Positions 63,459 through 64,000 of a stretch of DNA of 64,000 nucleotides are shown piece by piece. The position numbers were made by a program, and so were the translations under genes. This stretch comes from Vibrio hibernica. GTDB lineage: Bacteria; Pseudomonadota; Gammaproteobacteria; Enterobacterales; Vibrionaceae. The notes below the pieces were generated by a model that worked only from the letters and a program-made list of their open reading frames with translations, was not told where the DNA came from and did no database searches. The stretch is taken from the NCBI RefSeq assembly GCF_015223435.1, contig NZ_VHKO01000012.1, positions 1-64,000 on the forward strand, written 5' to 3'. Every line of letters begins with the position of its first letter. Positions within the stretch are counted from its first letter, which is position 1.

Positions 63459-64000
63459 ATGCGCACCCAGTATTGTGGTCATCTGAACAAAGCCCTTGCG
63501 GGACAAACTGTAGAACTTTGCGGGTGGGTTAATCGCCGCCGTGATTTAGGCGGTCTTATTTTCATCGATATGCGTGATCGTGAAGGCATTGTTCAAGTTG
63601 TCATCAATCCAGATATGACGGAAATTTTTACAGAAGCCAATCAACTACGTAATGAATTTTGTATCAAGCTTACCGGTGAAGTACGAGCGCGTCCTGATAC
63701 TCAAATCAACAAAGATATGACGACGGGTGAAGTTGAAGTTTATGCCACCGGTCTTGAGATCATAAATCGTTCGGAACCATTACCATTGGATTTCAATCAA
63801 ACCAATTCAGAAGAGCAGCGCCTGAAATATCGTTATATTGATCTACGTCGCCCTGAAATGAGTGACCGTATTAAATTGCGCGCTAAAGCCTCTAGTTTTG
63901 TTCGTCGTTTTCTTGATGAGAATGGATTTCTTGATATCGAAACACCAGTGTTGACTAAAGCAACGCCGGAAGGTGCTCGTGATTATTTAGTACCAAGCCG
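63459..64000 (+). CDS. aspS: Aspartyl-tRNA synthetase (N-terminal part, runs off the window)
   Basis: The first 180 codons of a class IIb synthetase. The N-terminal anticodon-binding OB fold (about 1-105) has [33 protein letters not shown] and VVINP. The start of the catalytic core follows, with [18 protein letters not shown] and, near the edge, [25 protein letters not shown], which holds motif 1. ATG 63459 follows a GGGA element. The frame is open to the end of the window. Confidence 0.96.
   Translation, partial: MRTQYCGHLNKALAGQTVELCGWVNRRRDLGGLIFIDMRDREGIVQVVINPDMTEIFTEANQLRNEFCIKLTGEVRARPDTQINKDMTTGEVEVYATGLEIINRSEPLPLDFNQTNSEEQRLKYRYIDLRRPEMSDRIKLRAKASSFVRRFLDENGFLDIETPVLTKATPEGARDYLVPS

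Overview
The window looks like about 64 kb of chromosome from a gamma-proteobacterium of the Vibrionaceae, probably Vibrio or a close relative. It is AT-rich. Protein sequences match Vibrio and enteric orthologues closely (Lrp, PykA, SerS, BioB, CysS, TopA). Several enteric-type gene blocks are intact, and a Vibrio-style intergenic palindrome lies after ftsK. I saw no rRNA, tRNA, CRISPR array, prophage or intact insertion sequence. Almost everything is housekeeping or metabolic.

Layout. 1-7.1 kb: an outer-membrane-like protein of unknown role, a metPS-type sodium-dependent amino-acid transporter with its 31-residue small subunit, a simple-repeat region, a patatin-like phospholipase, pykA and the glucose regulator mlc. 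7.2-14.9 kb: the enteric block yciK-sohB-yciN-topA-cysB, interrupted by focA and a 154-bp inverted-repeat element; the gene in the cysB position is unusually divergent. 15-25 kb: miaE, a methyltransferase, then lrp-ftsK-lolA-rarA-serS. 25-31 kb: an orphan retropepsin-like protein and the divergent bioA / bioBFCD locus with a BirA-type operator. 31-40 kb: a 50-residue small protein, htpX, priC-ybaM, dinG, a porin, a YccT-type periplasmic protein, gsk and hns. 40-50 kb: a lysine riboswitch in front of an NhaC-family transporter (lysW type), then hisLGDCBHAFI with leader peptide and attenuator, ending in a MITE-like element lodged between hisI and its terminator. 50-57.7 kb: a marR-emrA-emrB-type efflux operon, ychJ, lpxH, ppiB, cysS, tdk. 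57.7-61.1 kb: a three-gene operon of retropepsin-like lipoprotein, inactive transglutaminase fused to a seven-helix membrane domain, and ATP-grasp ligase. 61.2-64 kb: cmoB, cmoA and the first 180 codons of aspS.

How the genes work together. The bio and his loci are complete pathway operons with recognisable control elements. cmoA and cmoB together make the cmo5U34 tRNA modification, and miaE hydroxylates another tRNA modification. topA, ftsK, rarA, dinG, priC and hns serve chromosome topology, segregation and repair. The least understood system is the retropepsin/transglutaminase-7TM/ATP-grasp operon at 57.7-61.1 kb, whose retropepsin has a paralogue at 25 kb. Other points worth attention are the two non-autonomous-looking inverted-repeat elements, the 8-bp tandem repeat before the patatin gene, the divergent CysB homologue, and three small genes of 29 to 50 residues.
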